Shown here: positions 26,623 to 36,378 of the stretch, piece by piece
Numbering within the stretch: position 1 is the stretch's first letter
Layout: each line of letters opens with the position of its first letter
Source of the DNA: Metallosphaera hakonensis JCM 8857 = DSM 7519
GTDB taxonomy: Archaea > Thermoproteota > Thermoprotei_A > Sulfolobales > Sulfolobaceae
Reading direction: 5' to 3'
Length of the DNA stretch: 64,000 bases
Assembly: GCF_003201675.2 (NCBI RefSeq)
Contig: NZ_CP029287.2
Coordinates: 682,001-746,000, forward strand
Program-made: the position numbers and the translations under genes
The notes under the pieces: model-generated
Databases searched by the model: none
The model's input: only the letters and a program-made list of their open reading frames with translations
What the model was told of the DNA's origin: nothing

Positions 26623-27106
26623 GATAGAGTATGCCAAGGACGGTCTTTCCATCTTGAATAGTCCCGTCCATTATAAGGCTCTCAATTTCGTTAAATTTCA
26701 TGGGTTTAACCTCTATAACCTCATATTCCTCTGGTTTAGCTCCAACGTATCGGAGGTCCCTCGCCAGATAGATATGCATTATCTCGTTGGTTATCCCAGG
26801 CGAAGGATAGAACGAAAGCAACTCCGTTAGGGAAGTAGCCTCATATCCTGTTTCCTCAATCAGCTCTCTCTTAGCGGTGGCTAAAGGGTCCTCTCCCTCT
26901 TCCATGGTACCTGCAGGTAGCTCATAGATCCATTTTCCTATCACAGGTCTATACTGATATATCATCACTATTTCGTCTTCATGTAACATTGGTATAAGAA
27001 CGACCGAACCCCTGTGCTTCACATATTCAACTGTTCTCTCTCTGTGGTTAGGAAGGACAACCTTGTCCACATGAACCTCAAATTTCCTTCCAGAGAAGAC
27101 TTTCAT
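26594..27106 (-). CDS. Nudix hydrolase (ADP-ribose pyrophosphatase-like)
   Basis: This 170-aa protein carries a full Nudix box, GTMEEGEDPLATAKRELIEETG (about residues 66-87; the GX5EX7REUXEEXGU pattern), preceded by the ADPRase-like YRPVIGKWIYELPAG. It probably hydrolyses ADP-ribose or a related nucleoside diphosphate sugar. The start overlaps the stop of the upstream membrane protein gene by 4 nt, an operon sign. Confidence 0.92.
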   Translation of the reverse strand: MKVFSGRKFEVHVDKVVLPNHRERTVEYVKHRGSVVLIPMLHEDEIVMIYQYRPVIGKWIYELPAGTMEEGEDPLATAKRELIEETGYEATSLTELLSFYPSPGITNEIMHIYLARDLRYVGAKPEEYEVIEVKPMKFNEIESLIMDGTIQDGKTVLGILYLKNKGIPNL

Positions 27107-27729
27107 GGCGTACTTGAGGAGTGCTGTCTAAAGTATCTTTCTACTTTGGCGTACAATTTTTCCCAGTCTATTTTAAAGAGTAGAACCCCCAATACTCCAA
27201 ATACAATGGATGAAACTACCCCTAGCGTAACTGGTGAAATACCAGTTAATTTGCCTATCTGAATTATACCCGCAGCCTCTATTCCTATTTCTACGGAACT
27301 CTTTATCAACTTAGATACCACAGTAACTTCCACCATCTTTAGAAGGGGTGCATTCCCCGCGCCTCCTATAAGGAAAATGAAATCATCGAAGGGGAAAAAG
27401 GGTATTACCGCAGCAATGAACAGAGCAACGTAGAAGGATCTTCCTTTTATTAGTCTATGGAAAAATACTACATTCTTATTGTTCTTTAGATTCGATCCAA
27501 CGCCATATCCAATTCCGTACATAACGCTCTTAGCTAGCGCTGCTCCTAAACCTGACGCGAAAACGATAAGAGCGAAATTAGATGGAGAAAATCCTATTTT
27601 TAAGAGTATGGTTGAAGCTATCACCGTATATGGGGCTCCGAAGAATGGTGTTGCATTGGATACGAAGGATATTGCGAAGACCAGTGCAAGGTAGTAATAT
27701 CCAATCATGAATATCACGGGGTTAACCAC
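27103..27729 (-). CDS. VTT/DedA-like membrane protein
   Basis: This 208-aa protein has about five hydrophobic segments. The central region, FFGAPYTVIASTILLKIGFS, then GLGAALAKSVMYGIGYGVG and AAVIPFFPFDDFIFLIGGAG, resembles the VTT (SNARE-associated/DedA) domain, which in characterised cases moves lipids between membrane leaflets. The archaeal role is unknown. It is coupled to the Nudix gene by a 4-nt overlap. Confidence 0.7.
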   Translation of the reverse strand: MVNPVIFMIGYYYLALVFAISFVSNATPFFGAPYTVIASTILLKIGFSPSNFALIVFASGLGAALAKSVMYGIGYGVGSNLKNNKNVVFFHRLIKGRSFYVALFIAAVIPFFPFDDFIFLIGGAGNAPLLKMVEVTVVSKLIKSSVEIGIEAAGIIQIGKLTGISPVTLGVVSSIVFGVLGVLLFKIDWEKLYAKVERYFRQHSSSTP

Positions 27730-27762
27730 TTTATTTACCTTATGCGAGTAATTATTTTCCCA

Positions 27763-27981
27763 ATGAAGATAGTCGTTCCTGTGGACCCTGATATAGTTAA
27801 CTCCAAACTTGTTGCATTAAATATAGATAACCAGCCCGTTATGGATTTCAAGGGAGAAGTTTATGGAAGCTCCGAGAAGAAACTAGTATTGGAGGTCGGC
27901 GGGCTCTACGGAAGGGGTATGCATGTGATGGAGCTACTGACGGAAAAAGGAGTGTATAAGAGATACGCGTTCAGTCTGTAA
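27763..27981 (+). CDS. Small hypothetical protein, 72 aa
   Basis: I do not recognise this family. It is a beta-rich small protein (MKIVVPVDPDIVNSKLVALN, KKLVLEVGGLYGRGMHVMEL) without Cys or membrane segment. An earlier in-frame ATG is at 27742, but a TATA-like TTTATTTAC centred near 27734 favours the ATG at 27763 for a leaderless message. It is divergent from the VTT membrane protein gene. Confidence 0.5.
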   Translation: MKIVVPVDPDIVNSKLVALNIDNQPVMDFKGEVYGSSEKKLVLEVGGLYGRGMHVMELLTEKGVYKRYAFSL

Positions 27982-28095
27982 TTACCTAGTTTTATCAAAA
28001 TCCATATAGAGGAATTATATTCTTTTTATTTTAGTATAATTTTCAAGGATATATTCTATGGTTCAAGATATCATTAAGAGAGATTTTAGAATAAG

Positions 28096-28103
28096 GTTTA
28101 AAT
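28096..28103 (+). promoter_or_regulatory. TATA-like box for the HIT/FAD oxidoreductase operon
   Basis: GTTTAAAT is centred about 27 nt before the ATG at 28127. Confidence 0.45.
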
Positions 28104-28126
28104 GAACATCTTTACTTGATTCATGC

Positions 28127-28564
28127 ATGTGCCTATTTTGCAGTATTATTTCAGGGGCCGAACACGGTTACTTTGTCTATAGAGACAACGACATATCCGC
28201 TATTCTGGATAAGTATCCGTCGTCACCGGGACATACTCTGGTGATGCCTAACCGACACTATAATGATCTTCTTGTAACGGAGCCTTCATTGTTATCACCC
28301 TTAGTTAGAAAGACTGTGTTTATTGCGAAGTCAATTAAAGAAGTTCTAAACGCAGACGGAGTTAGAATTTTAACCAATATCGGAAGATCATCAGGACAGG
28401 TCATATTTCACACGCACATTCACATAATTCCCAGCTGGGAGGTTTTACCCTCAGTATTCTCCACCTTTGAACCTAGGCGATTGCAGGAACAATCATACTA
28501 TGAGTCATTGCAAAAAGTTATAAGTCAATATATCAAAACAAGTTCTGAGAAAGAAATTAATTAA
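28127..28564 (+). CDS. HIT-family nucleotide hydrolase/transferase
   Basis: This 145-aa protein has the histidine triad HTHIHIIP (about residues 98-105). The N-terminal CLFCSIISG and the YPSSPGHTLVMPNRHY segment are typical of Hint/HIT hydrolases. These cleave nucleotide phosphoramidates or dinucleotide polyphosphates. The usual second N-terminal zinc ligand region is present as MCLFC. It is followed 11 nt later by the FAD/Fe-S oxidoreductase gene, with AAGGTGA as its ribosome binding site. Confidence 0.92.
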   Translation: MCLFCSIISGAEHGYFVYRDNDISAILDKYPSSPGHTLVMPNRHYNDLLVTEPSLLSPLVRKTVFIAKSIKEVLNADGVRILTNIGRSSGQVIFHTHIHIIPSWEVLPSVFSTFEPRRLQEQSYYESLQKVISQYIKTSSEKEIN

Positions 28565-28575
28565 GGTGAATACTT

Positions 28576-31548
28576 TTGGGTATTAGGGAGGAATTAGAAG
28601 GTCGCTTTGGCGATAACTTCTCTGATTCATTGGTTGAGCGCCTATCTCATACTGCGGATATGGGTTTCGTTCCCCAGCTTGTTTGGACCGGGATGAAGAT
28701 CAAGATAATCCCAGACTATGTAATTTACCCAAGAAACGTAGAGGACTTGATAGACATTGTGAAGATATCCAACAAATACGATGTTCCGATTACTCCCTAT
28801 GGTAGAGGGACAAATAGGTATGGAAACGCCATACCGGCTGATGGAGGGTTATTAGTTGATTTCTCAAAGATGGATAAGGTTCAGATAGACGATGTCAATA
28901 AGGTGGCCATAACCGAGGCAGGAGCCACCTGGAAAATCGTTGACATAGCCTCTCAGAGTAGAGGATTACAGCTAAGGACATTTCCTTCCTCTTACGATTC
29001 CACTGTGGGAGGTGGAATCGCCGGGGACTCCCTAGGGGTGGGATCCTATCAGTATGGTTACATTTGTGATAACCTCACTTTCGTGGAAATGGTTAATCCT
29101 AAGGGGGAACTGGTCAAGCTTGAAGGCAAGGATTTAGCTTTGGTTTGTGGAGCCGAGGGCACTACGGGATTGATCTATAGGGCTGGTATAAGGTTAAGAC
29201 CGTTCTCCCCAACCGAGTCGCTTGTTCTATCCTACGATAATTTCGAACAGGCTTACAAAGGTATAGGGGAGTTCTATAGGGAATCAATTCCTGCCTGGCA
29301 TGTTCAGGTAAGGGGGCCTGCCATATCAACATATATCGCAGAGAATTTCAAAGCGTCCTTAGCCCCCGATAAGTGGAACATGGTGGTGCTTTATCCATCC
29401 AACGTTTCCTCAATAGTTGAACCTAAGCTCTACAGAGTCGCTCAAAACACGGGTGCTAAGACCTTTGAGGGAGAGTGGACAGGATGGTGGTCCTTTAACC
29501 ACGGAGTTAATGCTGCTCTTAGGACTAAGGGCCTACTTATACATCAACATGGCCTGATTCATTACACAAAAATAAAGGAACTAGTTGACGGAATTCAAGA
29601 GAACCTAGGAAAGCTGGGTGATCTAACCCCAGATGGAGGATTCGACTTGGATATTGACCTTGAAAGAAGGGAAACCCTTCTGGTAAATTCGTTTACCCAA
29701 GTCTCCTTAACACCAGTTGACAAGAAGATACTATTCGAGTTAGCCAAGAACACCCTAATGATGGAACAGTACATAAAGGTAGGTGGATCAATGCTTTCCA
29801 TCGGGATATTCGTTCACAAGTACGCTAAGAACAGGCTAACAGCAATGGGAAAGGTATTCCAAGAGGTAGGAGTAGATAGATATGAGGTAATGAAAAAATA
29901 CAAAGAGGAAATGGACCCCAATGAGATCTTTAATCCTGGCAAGGTCTTCGAACCTCAGAAGAGGGCTAAGGAGGTTCTAGATATTGTAAGGAAACAGAAC
30001 GAGGCCATGAGATATAGGTTCGGGATCGGATTCGCTAAGAGGCTTTCCCCTGGGGGAGAAATAGAAGGTTACAAGGTCACTAAGAAGTACTTGGATATTT
30101 TCGCCGATTATGCAATAAAATGTATAGACTGTGCCATGTGTGTAACGGTCTGTCCACAGTACAGATTGATACCCCAATGGCCCTATGCACCCAAGGGGAT
30201 GTTCGACTTCACCAAGGGTCTTATCTCCATGTTTGAACTACAAGGGAAAATAGATGTTCCAGATAGTGCCATAGCTGAGATTTCAGGTTGCCATAAATGT
30301 GGTCTGTGTGATGGTGTATGCCCTGCTAGGATTCCTATTTCATCTATGCTGATTAAATTAAGCTCCATGGTGGCGAGGAAGGTACCCGAGGAGACAACGA
30401 CAGAAATACCTATTCCTGAAAAGTATCAGGACGTGATATCCGACGATGCGGAGATCGGTGTATGGTTTGGCAAATATTTGGCAGAAAATCCCTCAACTAT
30501 GTTCGCCACATTGGAGATGTTCAAGAGACTAGGGTTAAAGGTTAAGGCCTTCGGGACATCAATGGACAGCGGGTTTAACGATTATATCAGTGGTAATGGA
30601 AACGAGCTCATTGATAAAATGAGGAAAAACCTGGAGAAAATAAGCGTGGTGGAGTTAATAACGGTCTCACCTGAAGACTATAAGACGTTCACCGAAGGGT
30701 ATCAAGAGTACTCGAAGTTGGGTGGGATAAATCAAACTTTCGAGGTAGTTCCATTAGAGTTAAGGCTACTGAAATCATTGCAAATAGAGGGAAATGAGGA
30801 GATCAATCTTCATATTGCATGCTTCTCAAATACCTACTCGGATGAGGTCATTAAGAGACTAAGAGAGAAGGGCTTCAAGGTGAGGAAAGTAGAGGGGTGT
30901 TCTGGAGCCACTCTAGAGAAAAACGTTGGGAAGAGGGCTGATATGATGGCTAAAGCCTTAGGTGAGCGTTACGGCACACTGGTCACGTTGTGTCCCATGG
31001 CTGCTATGAAGTTCAGGAGTGTGGGCGTGAATTCCAAAACCTTAGTGGAATATATGGCAGAGAAGATAGGAGCGGGAGTTAAGGTTGAACAGAAGATAAT
31101 CAAGGTCTCTGAGGCAGATAGGTCTGCAATCATGGACATAGTTGTTAAGTCTCTCATAGATGCGTTAAAGAAAAGGGCATCACTGATAGCCGATACGGTT
31201 TCGTTTATGTCCTCAGGAATGGATGAATATAAGAAAATCATAGAACCAATAATTGTTGAGGCCATAGATGAGGTTTCGCCAGCTATCAAGTCGACCCTAG
31301 AATCCATGGCGTCCAGTAAAGTTACAACCAATGATCAATCTGAAAAGGCTTTGGCTCTCAACTCTTATTACAGGGAATTCAATAGCGTCCTCATGTCCCT
31401 AACTTATGATACTGTAATATCAGCAGTTGTTCCTGAGGTTAAGGCTAAAGCTGTTGACGAGTTCTCGGAAAGAGATTTAGGACTAGTGATTTTGGATGTT
31501 CTTAGGGATAAGATGGATAGACTTCGGTCCAATGTGATTAATAGATGA
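28576..31548 (+). CDS. FAD-linked oxidase fused to Fe-S subunit (GlcD/GlpC-like)
   Basis: This 990-aa protein fuses a VAO/PCMH FAD domain (about residues 30-470; PITPYGRGTNRYGNAIP and TVGGGIAGDSLGVGSYQYG) to a GlpC/GlcF-type iron-sulfur module. The two 4Fe-4S motifs are CIDCAMCVTVCP (from Cys516) and CHKCGLCDGVCP (from Cys572). One CCG-like segment follows (VEGCSGATLEKNVGKR and LVTLCPMAAMKF), and about 120 helical residues end the protein. Such enzymes oxidise D-lactate, glycolate or other 2-hydroxy acids and pass electrons to the membrane pool. The substrate is not decided here. The TTG start at 28576 is supported by AAGGTGA at 28563-28569. Confidence 0.88.
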   Translation: MGIREELEGRFGDNFSDSLVERLSHTADMGFVPQLVWTGMKIKIIPDYVIYPRNVEDLIDIVKISNKYDVPITPYGRGTNRYGNAIPADGGLLVDFSKMDKVQIDDVNKVAITEAGATWKIVDIASQSRGLQLRTFPSSYDSTVGGGIAGDSLGVGSYQYGYICDNLTFVEMVNPKGELVKLEGKDLALVCGAEGTTGLIYRAGIRLRPFSPTESLVLSYDNFEQAYKGIGEFYRESIPAWHVQVRGPAISTYIAENFKASLAPDKWNMVVLYPSNVSSIVEPKLYRVAQNTGAKTFEGEWTGWWSFNHGVNAALRTKGLLIHQHGLIHYTKIKELVDGIQENLGKLGDLTPDGGFDLDIDLERRETLLVNSFTQVSLTPVDKKILFELAKNTLMMEQYIKVGGSMLSIGIFVHKYAKNRLTAMGKVFQEVGVDRYEVMKKYKEEMDPNEIFNPGKVFEPQKRAKEVLDIVRKQNEAMRYRFGIGFAKRLSPGGEIEGYKVTKKYLDIFADYAIKCIDCAMCVTVCPQYRLIPQWPYAPKGMFDFTKGLISMFELQGKIDVPDSAIAEISGCHKCGLCDGVCPARIPISSMLIKLSSMVARKVPEETTTEIPIPEKYQDVISDDAEIGVWFGKYLAENPSTMFATLEMFKRLGLKVKAFGTSMDSGFNDYISGNGNELIDKMRKNLEKISVVELITVSPEDYKTFTEGYQEYSKLGGINQTFEVVPLELRLLKSLQIEGNEEINLHIACFSNTYSDEVIKRLREKGFKVRKVEGCSGATLEKNVGKRADMMAKALGERYGTLVTLCPMAAMKFRSVGVNSKTLVEYMAEKIGAGVKVEQKIIKVSEADRSAIMDIVVKSLIDALKKRASLIADTVSFMSSGMDEYKKIIEPIIVEAIDEVSPAIKSTLESMASSKVTTNDQSEKALALNSYYREFNSVLMSLTYDTVISAVVPEVKAKAVDEFSERDLGLVILDVLRDKMDRLRSNVINR

Positions 31549-31718
31549 GAAGGAGATGCGGACTCCTATTACACTCTGGAGGTACCGAAGTTACACTAAG
31601 GAGCAGGAAATCCTGTTTGAAGATATAAGAGTCCCATGTTGATGGAGTAATTCGCTTGGCTTCATAGTGAGTTAACCAAGAGCGATGGAAATAATTAACA
31701 GAGAGTCTTTTTCGATAT

Positions 31719-33203
31719 ATGATTTTTGAAGTTACCCCGAAACCTCGTTATATTGAAGTAATCGCCTCAGGTCGAGAAGGCATAGTTTCTTTTCCGACTT
31801 ATCTCCCTGGATCTTATATCATTAGAGAATTAGAGCGGAACGTCGTAGAGTTTGAAGGAATTAGGGTTTCGAAAAACAAATTTTACGTGAAGGACAAATT
31901 CAGGTATTTAGTCTACGCCTCCAGTAAAGATCAGAGAGAGGCAATATCAACTTCTGATTACCTTTTCATTAATCCTCCCGCCGTTTTTCCCTACCAGGAT
32001 AAATACGAGAATTACTGTGTTAAATTGAACGTTAAGTGGCCCTTAAAGACAACAATGGAGAAACGGGGTGAGTATTACTGTGCTGACGACTATGAAAGTT
32101 TCGTAGATTCGCCCATTCAGGCAAGCCCAATACTGAAAACCATTATGATAGACGAGAATCACGAGATATCAACTATAGATGATGTGAATCCAGGTTCTGT
32201 GAAGGCCGTACTAGAAGACATTGATAGGGAAATGGGCACTTCAGAAAAGTACGTCTTCTTCTTTAGGAGGTCCGATAGAAATTTTGGTGGTATAGAGCAT
32301 CTGAACTCCTCTGCGATAGTGGTGAACTGGGATAGAACAGACCTAACCTTGTTAATGGCTCATGAGTACTTTCACAGGTGGAACGTAAGAAAGTTTAGAC
32401 CATTGGATCTGGATCTGGACTTGGAAAGGGAAAGTTACACTGACCTCCTTTGGTTCGCTGAGGGTGTAACAGACTACGTTGCGTGGCTATCTTCTACTAG
32501 GGTGGGGGCAATAAAACCCGAAGATGCAGGTAAGTATCTTGCAACTGCCATGTCAAAGTTGACGTTTCCTGGCGCTAGAAGAACGTCATTGGCCGAATCC
32601 TCAAGAACAACTTGGATCAAATATTACAGGCAAGATGAGAATTTTCTCAACTCAAGCGTCTCTTACTACGATGGGGGTTTACTCATCGGGCTGATTCTAG
32701 ATATGTTACTCAGGGATAAAGGAGAAAATATCTTCAGTATCTTTAGAAATATTCCGTCTAGATACACTTTCCATGATATTGATAGTTACCTCAAGAGCAG
32801 GAATATAGAGGTTTTAGAGGAGTTGATTTACTATCCATCAGCGAGAATCCTGGAGAAATTGTCTGGTATGATGGAAATTGATCTGGTGGACAAAGACTCC
32901 CCATATTTTGGGATCATGTTGGATGGAAACAAGATTACGTATGTTGAGGATGGATCACCCGCAGACAGTGCGGGCCTTATTCCTCAGGACGTCCTGATTG
33001 CTACCGATGAAATCGTGAAAAATATAGAGGTGAAGAGTCACCTTAATGTCCTGATTAACAGGGAGGGGAGAGTAAAGAAGTTTACACTAATGGCTGGGAA
33101 AAGCCCTGGACATAAAGTAAAGATCGCCATTAGAGGTGATATTGCCCGTAGGTTACTGAACGTGGATTCCATAGATGGGACATCAACTACGAATATTATT
33201 TGA
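31719..33203 (+). CDS. M61-family peptidase with PDZ domain
   Basis: This 494-aa zinc peptidase has the motif HEYFHRWN (His215, Glu216, His219) and the distal glutamate in WFAEGVTDYVAW (Glu248), after the family's GGIEH segment. A C-terminal PDZ-like region includes VEDGSPADSAGLIPQDVLIATDE. M61 members are glycyl aminopeptidases. No signal peptide is visible, so it is probably cytoplasmic. The gene appears monocistronic. Confidence 0.9.
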   Translation: MIFEVTPKPRYIEVIASGREGIVSFPTYLPGSYIIRELERNVVEFEGIRVSKNKFYVKDKFRYLVYASSKDQREAISTSDYLFINPPAVFPYQDKYENYCVKLNVKWPLKTTMEKRGEYYCADDYESFVDSPIQASPILKTIMIDENHEISTIDDVNPGSVKAVLEDIDREMGTSEKYVFFFRRSDRNFGGIEHLNSSAIVVNWDRTDLTLLMAHEYFHRWNVRKFRPLDLDLDLERESYTDLLWFAEGVTDYVAWLSSTRVGAIKPEDAGKYLATAMSKLTFPGARRTSLAESSRTTWIKYYRQDENFLNSSVSYYDGGLLIGLILDMLLRDKGENIFSIFRNIPSRYTFHDIDSYLKSRNIEVLEELIYYPSARILEKLSGMMEIDLVDKDSPYFGIMLDGNKITYVEDGSPADSAGLIPQDVLIATDEIVKNIEVKSHLNVLINREGRVKKFTLMAGKSPGHKVKIAIRGDIARRLLNVDSIDGTSTTNII

Positions 33204-33562
33204 ACTAGATAGCAATTTCTCGAGATTTAAGTTTAATTTAAAATGCCCTAGAACCTACAAAAGACAACGAATCCCATTCTCACGGGCCATTCAGGTTCCC
33301 ATTGCGAATTGTAATTATGGCAAAAATAGTTCAATAAAGGAAATTGTTGAGCGCGAATCCCTATCCAGACCATACGAAAGCATTCAATTAAATTCATTCT
33401 ATCTTGATAAATAAACTGAATTCGTAAAGGAGACGTGAATCGCCCATACCCACAAATGGTGCGTAAGAAGTTCCCTGAAAAGAATAGGAAATCTCCGTCC
33501 AGAGGTGTTAATGCTTCACCTAATTAGAACGAACTTGTTTCCTGTATCTCGTTCCCATTATC
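33204..33562. other. ~360-bp intergenic region
   Basis: A 79-codon frame overlaps the M61 stop (33175-33414), but its composition is not protein-like and it starts within the upstream gene, so I do not call it. Otherwise only the promoter of the next gene is visible. Confidence 0.4.
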
Positions 33563-33570
33563 CTTTAAAC
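33563..33570 (+). promoter_or_regulatory. TATA-like box setting the start at 33593
   Basis: CTTTAAAC is centred 26 nt before the ATG at 33593. An upstream in-frame ATG at 33572 would lie before the expected transcription start. Confidence 0.5.
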
Positions 33571-33592
33571 CTTGTTCATGAAATCTTGGTGC

Positions 33593-34423
33593 ATGACAAA
33601 AATCTTTCTTGGACCGGCTGGCATTCCACTGTCTACAAGAGGGAAAGGTAGCGTAGAGGGAGTTAAGAGAGTAAAGGAACTAGGACTTAACGCCATGGAG
33701 GTTGAGTTTGTTCAAGGCGTGAAGATGTCGGTGGAGACTGCGAAGGAGTTGGGGGAAGTATCTAGGGAACTAGGCGTTAGACTCTCGGTTCACGCTCCCT
33801 ACTACATCAACCTATGCTCCTCAGAACCAGATAAAGTCTCTGCATCTAAAAAACGAATAATTGACACTGCGGAAAGAGCTCATGCCATGGGAGCTGACGC
33901 CATAGCCATCCATGTGGGTTTTTACGGTGATTTGTCACCGAAAGAGTGCTACCAAATGGTAAAGAGCGCGTTGCTTGAGATCAGGGATCAAATGGCGGAG
34001 AGGGGAATCGATTCAGTGAAGTTGGGTGTCGAGACCATGGCTAAAGAGACGGCTTTTGGAACCCTGGATGAGGTCATAAGCATATCAAAGGAGGTCTCAG
34101 GCGTGATACCCTATATAGACTGGGCGCATACTTTCGCCAGGCAAGGTGGAAAGATAGATTACGGGGAAATCATTGACAGATTGACCCGTGAGTTGGGGCT
34201 TAATCACATCAATTCCCACTTTGAATCCCTACAGATGAGGAAAGGTAAGTTTGTGGATGTTCACGAACCTATCTCAAAGAACTCCCCACCATTCGAACCC
34301 CTAGCTAAAGCGCTTCTCGAAAGAGACGTATCAATCACGTTGGTGTGTGAGAGCCCTAGACTGGAAGAGGACGCTCTAATAATGAAACAAGTTCTTGAGT
34401 CGCTCGGTTACAAGCTAGGCTGA
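33593..34423 (+). CDS. Endonuclease IV-like (AP endonuclease 2 family, TIM barrel)
   Basis: The protein (276 aa from this start) has the endonuclease IV/xylose-isomerase-like barrel: FLGPAGIPLSTRGKGSVEGV, LSVHAPYYINLCSSEPDKV, AIAIHVGFYGDLSPKECY, KLGVETMAKETAFGTLDEV and VIPYIDWAHTFARQGG. The His, Glu and Asp residues in these strands correspond to the metal-binding set of the family. A DNA-repair role cutting at abasic sites is likely. It is followed 4 nt later by a HAD phosphatase gene. Confidence 0.85.
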   Translation: MTKIFLGPAGIPLSTRGKGSVEGVKRVKELGLNAMEVEFVQGVKMSVETAKELGEVSRELGVRLSVHAPYYINLCSSEPDKVSASKKRIIDTAERAHAMGADAIAIHVGFYGDLSPKECYQMVKSALLEIRDQMAERGIDSVKLGVETMAKETAFGTLDEVISISKEVSGVIPYIDWAHTFARQGGKIDYGEIIDRLTRELGLNHINSHFESLQMRKGKFVDVHEPISKNSPPFEPLAKALLERDVSITLVCESPRLEEDALIMKQVLESLGYKLG

Positions 34424-34427
34424 GAGA

Positions 34428-35087
34428 ATGTGGATAGTAGCTTCCGATTTCGATCGAACCCTTGCTCATGAAAGGGATTCCTTTGTAATAAGTGAGGCTC
34501 TTTCCAAAAAAATAAATGAGTTCGCCAGACTACATAGCTTCTTTGTTGTAACCGGGAGAGAGGAAAAATACATGAGACTATTAGCTCCAAATCTCAAACC
34601 AACTGGATGGGTATTGGAGAACGGAGCCCTATTAATTCTGAACCAAAGGAAGATCATTAACGCTCCTGAAGACTGGTTCGTCACGAGGAGGAAGATAAGT
34701 GAGGAATTAACGAGGCTCAACGTATCCCATTCCCTTGGAGAGGTAATAATATACGTGAACTCTTGGAGATCAAGCGTTAGTTTCCCGGAGGCAAGGATAG
34801 AGAGGAACAGGGAGGATGTCATGATATTACCCAAGGGTGTGGATAAGGGAACTGGTTTTCTTAGGGCTCTAAAGGAACTAAATCTGAGGGGCAAAGTCGT
34901 TGCAGTGGGTGACGCAGAGAACGATGAGGCCCTCTTTAGGGTGGCGGATGTTAAGGTTGCAGTAGGAAATGCAGTTCCCTTCATTATGAGCAAGGCGGAC
35001 CTGGTAATGGAAAAGGAAGACGGTGAAGGTGTGGAGGAGCTCTTGGACTTAATTATTTCGGGAAGGTTTCCTTATCCAAAGGTCTAG
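34428..35087 (+). CDS. HAD phosphatase (archaeal phosphoglycolate phosphatase/SPP-like)
   Basis: This 219-aa protein has HAD motif I SDFDRTLAH (with the FDRT variant), motif II VVTGRE, a C2B-type cap and motif IV VVAVGDAENDEALF, plus VKVAVGNAVPFIM. The size fits archaeal phosphoglycolate/sucrose-phosphate phosphatase-like proteins. It lies 4 nt downstream of the endonuclease IV-like gene; phosphoglycolate produced from damaged DNA ends would link them, but this is inference. Confidence 0.82.
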   Translation: MWIVASDFDRTLAHERDSFVISEALSKKINEFARLHSFFVVTGREEKYMRLLAPNLKPTGWVLENGALLILNQRKIINAPEDWFVTRRKISEELTRLNVSHSLGEVIIYVNSWRSSVSFPEARIERNREDVMILPKGVDKGTGFLRALKELNLRGKVVAVGDAENDEALFRVADVKVAVGNAVPFIMSKADLVMEKEDGEGVEELLDLIISGRFPYPKV

Positions 35088-35125
35088 CGAGTCCTCATCC
35101 TTACATATCAATGCCTATTATTACT

Positions 35126-35701
35126 TCAAACAATCTTCTGGAAGATGTAGATATCAACTAGAAACCTGTAGACCTTCTCCCTATGCCATGGATAGTAGGG
35201 CGTTAAAGGGAACGAGAGAGGGAGAACCTCAACTGAGAACCCTCTCGATCTTGCCTCCCTAGTAAGGAGGTCTCTGGAGTTAGGATTGCTTTTGTGAATT
35301 GAATATACTGTATTAGCCAATCCCAAAGCAGTCCTCAGAAAGCTCAAGTCTGCTCCCCTCTTTACGTTTCCAAAGGGCGGGTTTTGAATAACAGTGTCGT
35401 ATACTCCATGAAACTGCGTGCAATCTGTCTCAACGAACTCCGCTTCAAGACCCAATTTCTCAAACACTTCTTTACCTAGGGATAGGGCTTCTGAATCTAT
35501 CTCAGCGCAGGTGCAGTAACCTCCTAAGGCCGACGCACCAGCACATAGCCTCCCAGTCCCGCATCCCATATCAATAACTTTCTTGTCCTTGACGTTGCCC
35601 TGGATATACGCAGTCCATATCAAGGTGGAGGCTATGGGAGAGGGTGTGATGTACTGTTCCAGTTCGTATTTAGGACTAGGGTGACCTGGAATTTTTTCCA
35701 T
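35126..35701 (-). CDS. METTL5-like N6-adenine methyltransferase
   Basis: This 191-aa protein has LEQYITPSPIASTLIW at its start, motif I VIDMGCGTGRLCAGASALG, and the catalytic VIQNPPFG (NPPF, about residues 111-115). That combination is characteristic of the METTL5 family, which in eukaryotes methylates an adenosine of small-subunit rRNA. Archaeal homologues are likely RNA methyltransferases. It shares a base with the upstream HAD gene's stop and ends a five-gene minus-strand operon. Confidence 0.82.
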   Translation of the reverse strand: MEKIPGHPSPKYELEQYITPSPIASTLIWTAYIQGNVKDKKVIDMGCGTGRLCAGASALGGYCTCAEIDSEALSLGKEVFEKLGLEAEFVETDCTQFHGVYDTVIQNPPFGNVKRGADLSFLRTALGLANTVYSIHKSNPNSRDLLTREARSRGFSVEVLPLSFPLTPYYPWHREKVYRFLVDIYIFQKIV

Positions 35702-36378
35702 TAATATTTCAATTTTTCTTTTATTAAGTCCAACGCTTGATATAGACTACTCACCTTGTTCTCTTTTATCTCAGGGTAGAACCCGAATCTATCTAGTAGT
35801 ATCGCATCCAAGTAAGCTCTTTTTGCGCCGACGTAGTCTATCTCATAGACATCGCCTATGTGTATTCCCTCTCCGCCTGCCTCCTTAATGGCATGATAGA
35901 ATATCTTAGGATTTGGTTTCATTAATCCTACATCACAGGAAGCTATAACTCCATCTAGGTAGGGATAAAGGTTCAAGGTCTTCAAGATCGTGTGAACCTT
36001 TTTAGTAGTGTTGGTTACGAGGACGATCTTTACGTTCAGCGACTTCAATTCCTTTAGAAAGGGGATTGCATCTTCATATAGCTCGAAGTGATCTGAAAGG
36101 TAATTCCTAGACGACAACTTCTTTACTAATTCTGGATCTGCGGGCTTTCCCATTTCGTAAAGTATATCGGCGAAGTCCAGCTGTGAAAGTCCATCGTGTT
36201 CAGGGTGAGGAAAATTTACCTTTCCCATATGCCTAACAAGTGCCCTGAACACCTCCATTTCTGAGACTTCCATCCCCTGATCTCTAATAGCTACTGCTAT
36301 GCTCTCATGCATTCGCGGAACGAACTTTACAAGAGTGTCACCCATATCTACAAAAACTACTTTCATGTTATTCGTCAC
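35701..36378 (-). CDS. HAD-superfamily hydrolase
   Basis: This 225-aa protein has motif I VFVDMGDTLV, motif II IVLVTNTTKK, the lysine motif GLMKPNPKIF and motif IV IHIGDVYEIDYVGAK. The first nucleophile region reads DMGDT, the form often seen in this subfamily. The substrate is unknown. It overlaps the upstream COG3357-like gene by 11 nt and abuts the METTL5-like gene, so it is in the same operon. Confidence 0.85.
   Translation of the reverse strand: MTNNMKVVFVDMGDTLVKFVPRMHESIAVAIRDQGMEVSEMEVFRALVRHMGKVNFPHPEHDGLSQLDFADILYEMGKPADPELVKKLSSRNYLSDHFELYEDAIPFLKELKSLNVKIVLVTNTTKKVHTILKTLNLYPYLDGVIASCDVGLMKPNPKIFYHAIKEAGGEGIHIGDVYEIDYVGAKRAYLDAILLDRFGFYPEIKENKVSSLYQALDLIKEKLKY

Noticed and set aside
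33175-33414. 79-codon open frame after the M61 peptidase
   Set aside because: It starts inside the upstream gene in another frame and shows no conserved pattern; no promoter or ribosome site fits.
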